DNA of 20,880 nucleotides, taken from positions 1-20,880 of IMG/VR virus record IMGVR_UViG_3300021964_000692; one strand, written 5' to 3'. The notes under the pieces were generated by a model. The model saw only the letters and a program-made list of their open reading frames with translations, was not told the DNA's origin and ran no database searches. Shown piece by piece: positions 19,608-20,880 of this stretch (within the stretch, counting starts at the first letter, position 1; each line of letters starts with the position of its first letter). The position numbers and the translations under genes were made by a program. The stretch comes from a virus.

Positions 19608-20121
19608 GTTCGATGGCCTCGCCTTCTATGAATGCTGCGGGGTGATTCTTTCGGATTTCGGAAAGCCGCGCTATGATCTCTTCTCTGCTGAGTTTGTCTA
19701 TCTGGTGAATGTGGTTTTGCTCTCGCCTGTCAATTGTAAGGCCGCCAAGCGCAGACCTTATCTTTTCAGCGTTGATTGCGGCAGAGAATTGACCAGATTC
19801 TTCAGCATTTCTAGAAAGATCAGACAGTCGTTTGAGTTGACCAATGAGCGTCACGCCGTATTTGCGTTCTTTTTCCTCTCGCAGTTGTTTGACCAGTTCG
19901 ACAACATGCGGAAAATCCCTGCCGTTCAGAAACAGGCTCGCAGTCTTAGCGGCCTGACCTTCAGCATAGCCGGCCTTGCGGGCGCACTCCGCGTTGGAGT
20001 AAATCCCTTCAACAATATACTTAGCAAACTCGCGCTGGCGGTTTGTCAAAATCTGACCGTTTGGTCGGCCTACCGTTCTTTTTTCGTCCTGTTCCATAAT
20101 TGCTATTATAGTTCCTGTCAT
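19531..20121 (-). CDS. terS: Terminase small subunit
   Basis: This protein of up to 196 aa recognises the packaging site and recruits the large subunit. Residues about 22-75 form a terminase-type DNA-binding domain: GQILTNRQREFAKYIVEGIYSNAECARKAGYAE, then QAAKTASLFLNGRDFPHVVELVKQL. This is the HTH pattern LTxxQxxFxxxxxxGxxxxxAxxxAGY. A helical oligomerisation core follows (YGVTLIGQLKRLSDLSRNAEESGQFSAAINAEKIRSALGGLTIDRREQ), then an acidic tail likely to contact TerL. Start 20121 has no clear ribosome site, and ATG 20097 (MEQDEKRTVGRP) is an alternative. The usual neighbour terL lies 3.2 kb away beyond oppositely oriented genes. It must have its own promoter in the divergent spacer. Confidence 0.88.
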   Translation of the reverse strand: MTGTIIAIMEQDEKRTVGRPNGQILTNRQREFAKYIVEGIYSNAECARKAGYAEGQAAKTASLFLNGRDFPHVVELVKQLREEKERKYGVTLIGQLKRLSDLSRNAEESGQFSAAINAEKIRSALGGLTIDRREQNHIHQIDKLSREEIIARLSEIRKNHPAAFIEGEAIEHAQTGTKPLELIQASPAEKIALEQD

Positions 20122-20180
20122 ATTTTATTAAAGTATAAACAAAGAAATATCGGGAAAAAGTCAGACTCCGACAGTACCAA

Positions 20181-20267
20181 GTGTAACGAGTGTAACCACA
20201 GTGTAACGAGCAGCCTTAATGATTACAACAGTTTAACACTACTCGTTACGCCGTTACGCTCGTTACG
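20181..20267. repeat. Inverted set of six GTAAC motifs
   Basis: The left arm GTAACGAG-tGTAAC-cacagt-GTAACGAG and the reverse complement of the right arm GTAACGAG-cGTAAC-ggc-GTAACGAG align with only the middle spacer differing. About 33 nt separate the arms. The whole can form a large cruciform or RNA stem, or serve as six protein sites. Confidence 0.85.
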
Positions 20268-20342
20268 CCTATTTTACAAAAATAAAAAACAAATTAAAAA
20301 AATATCACAGAAACACTATGTAGCGTGTTTTTTTGCTTTACA

Positions 20343-20363
20343 TAGCTGGGATTCTATAGGATT
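20343..20363 (+). promoter_or_regulatory. TAGCTGGGATT operator-like element upstream of the zinc-ribbon gene
   Basis: TAGCTGGGATTCTATAGGATT matches 18381-18401 at 19 of 21 positions and ends 33 nt before ATG 20396. TTGCTT (20333-20338) and TATAGG (20355-20360), 16 bp apart, could be a weak promoter overlapped by the element. TAGGATTATTCCTA (20357-20370) adds an inverted repeat. Confidence 0.6.
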
Positions 20364-20395
20364 ATTCCTAGACAACTTAACAAGGAGCATGGATC

Positions 20396-20605
20396 ATGGA
20401 TCGTGAATCAAAGACTAGATCAACGGCAATTCGCATTCAGTATGTGTGTGATGATTGCGTGGGTCATGGTTATGTGCCTGTCAGTGACAGGGAAGTTGAT
20501 GCCTGCCCCAAGTGTGAGGGTACAGGTTTAACGAATCAACCTGCGGTGTCGGGTTGGTATGATGATGTAGTTTATGTAAAGGGGCAGCGTTATGTCAGAG
20601 GCTAA
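20396..20605 (+). CDS. Small DnaJ-type zinc-ribbon protein
   Basis: This 69-aa protein has YVCDDCVGHGYV and ACPKCEGTGL. These two CxxCxGxG-like knuckles form one four-cysteine zinc site of the DnaJ central-domain type. No J domain or peptide-binding region is present, so it is a stand-alone zinc ribbon. Such proteins are frequent in phage early regions and may bind nucleic acid or unfolded protein. ATG 20396 is chosen because GGAG lies eight bases ahead; the ATG at 20389 opens a frame of only five codons. Its end overlaps the next gene by 14 bp. Confidence 0.8.
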   Translation: MDRESKTRSTAIRIQYVCDDCVGHGYVPVSDREVDACPKCEGTGLTNQPAVSGWYDDVVYVKGQRYVRG

Positions 20606-20864
20606 AGGATTTTTGGGTAGAGAGTTACCGTTTGAATGTATCGTGGGCGATGAGCCAGAGGTTTGTCAAAACATATTCAGTGGCGAGAAGGTGGGTTTGC
20701 CTGCCGATGCTGTTGCGGTCTATGACGTTATCATGGGTTCTCAATTAATAGCTGAGAAGACCAGTGACCCGAAGCTGCAGGAAAAGCTATATGAAGAAGT
20801 TCGTAAGGGCTGTCGTTGGTTCATGAAGCACGAGCCACATGCCTATATGGTTTTGTTGGATTAG
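20592..20864 (+). CDS. Conserved phage protein of unknown function
   Basis: This 90-aa protein reads CQNIFSGEKVGLPADAVAVYDVIMGSQLI, then a charged helix (DPKLQEKLYEEVRKGCRWFMKH) and the end EPHAYMVLLD. The pattern NxFSGExxxLPxDAVAVYDxIxGxxxx ... (V)xxGxxWFxxxxPxAYMVLLD recurs in small marine phage proteins, sometimes with replication genes, without a known function. It is probably a three-helix domain. The start lies within the last codons of the zinc-ribbon gene, with GGGGCAG upstream, and the two are cotranscribed. A GGGGGG stretch after its stop serves the next gene. Confidence 0.7.
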   Translation: MSEAKGFLGRELPFECIVGDEPEVCQNIFSGEKVGLPADAVAVYDVIMGSQLIAEKTSDPKLQEKLYEEVRKGCRWFMKHEPHAYMVLLD

Positions 20865-20876
20865 GGGGGTAGTAGA

Positions 20877-20880
20877 ATGA
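20877..20880 (+). CDS. Start of a further gene, cut by window edge
   Basis: ATG at 20877-20879 follows a GGGGGG ribosome-site-like run (20864-20869) at a suitable distance, continuing the rightward gene group. Only the start codon is visible. Confidence 0.35.

Larger units (their letters stand above)
20122..20395. other. Divergent spacer with GTAAC repeat cluster and AT-rich tract (candidate origin or operator)
   Basis: This spacer between terS and the zinc-ribbon gene contains no gene. GTAAC lies on the plus strand at 20183, 20192 and 20203 and in inverted form (GTTAC) at 20245, 20253 and 20262. Each triplet has a period of about 8-11 bp, with most units written GTGTAACGAG or CTCGTTACG. An AT-rich tract of about 50 bp follows (20271-20320), then the TAGCTGGGATT element. 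The arrangement of iterons plus an easily melted tract resembles a replication origin, but a divergent operator is an equal alternative. Confidence 0.6.

Noticed and set aside
19261-20406. 381-codon plus-strand open frame
   Set aside because: It lies opposite terS and the nuclease, whose motifs are clear, and crosses the GTAAC repeat region. Its protein has no recognisable features and many clustered Cys, Phe and Ser, as in antisense frames.
1-20880. tRNA genes
   Set aside because: I found no TTCGANNCC-type T-loop with a matching cloverleaf on either strand by eye. A covariance search would be needed to exclude a divergent tRNA.

Overview
The window is part of a tailed double-stranded DNA phage genome (Caudoviricetes), or an integrated or environmental phage contig. 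The decisive genes are a large terminase subunit with Walker and nuclease motifs, a small terminase, a large portal protein, a coiled-coil scaffold, a Mu gpT-like HK97-fold capsid protein and a three-helix holin of the gene-transfer-agent type. Several small proteins (DUF6321-like, DUF1289-like, a phage GroES, an HiPIP-like cysteine protein) are of kinds I associate with phages of marine alphaproteobacteria. That host and a short-tailed virion are inferences. I see no integrase, tRNA, rRNA, IS element or CRISPR array.

Layout. From 16267 down to 1, all genes run leftward as one dense late cluster: terL, a 1129-aa probable internal virion protein, three tiny basic proteins, portal, holin, a second membrane protein, a DUF1289 microgene, an HTH-like basic protein, a 581-aa low-complexity protein, an HiPIP-like protein, a small helical protein, GroES-like co-chaperonin, scaffold, a 150-aa conserved protein, a decoration-like protein and major capsid. 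A strong terminator follows the capsid gene. Beyond it lie three small beta-rich probable structural proteins, a DUF6321-like basic protein and the start of a membrane protein cut by the window edge. Many junctions are 1-nt or 4-nt stop/start overlaps, so translation is probably coupled.

Between 16616 and 19172 the genes run rightward: a winged-helix-like regulator, three short unknown proteins and a cysteine-rich phage/plasmid protein. They are separated by terminators and long regulatory spacers. The small terminase gene and a PD-(D/E)XK (VRR-NUC-like) nuclease run leftward again at 20121-19194, so terS and terL are separated by an oppositely oriented accessory block. From 20396 a second rightward group begins with a DnaJ-type zinc-ribbon protein and a conserved unknown.

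The most unusual content is regulatory. A terminator/iteron/-35 module occurs twice (16413-16524 and 17634-17729), identical over 73 bp and differing by one 16-bp iteron. A TGGGAT motif lies 33-43 nt upstream of three rightward genes. Two ACTGATTG direct repeats flank the -10 of the late promoter. A symmetric cluster of six GTAAC motifs next to an AT-rich tract at 20181-20320 could be a replication origin. Together these suggest a compact decision circuit controlling leftward packaging genes and rightward accessory genes.
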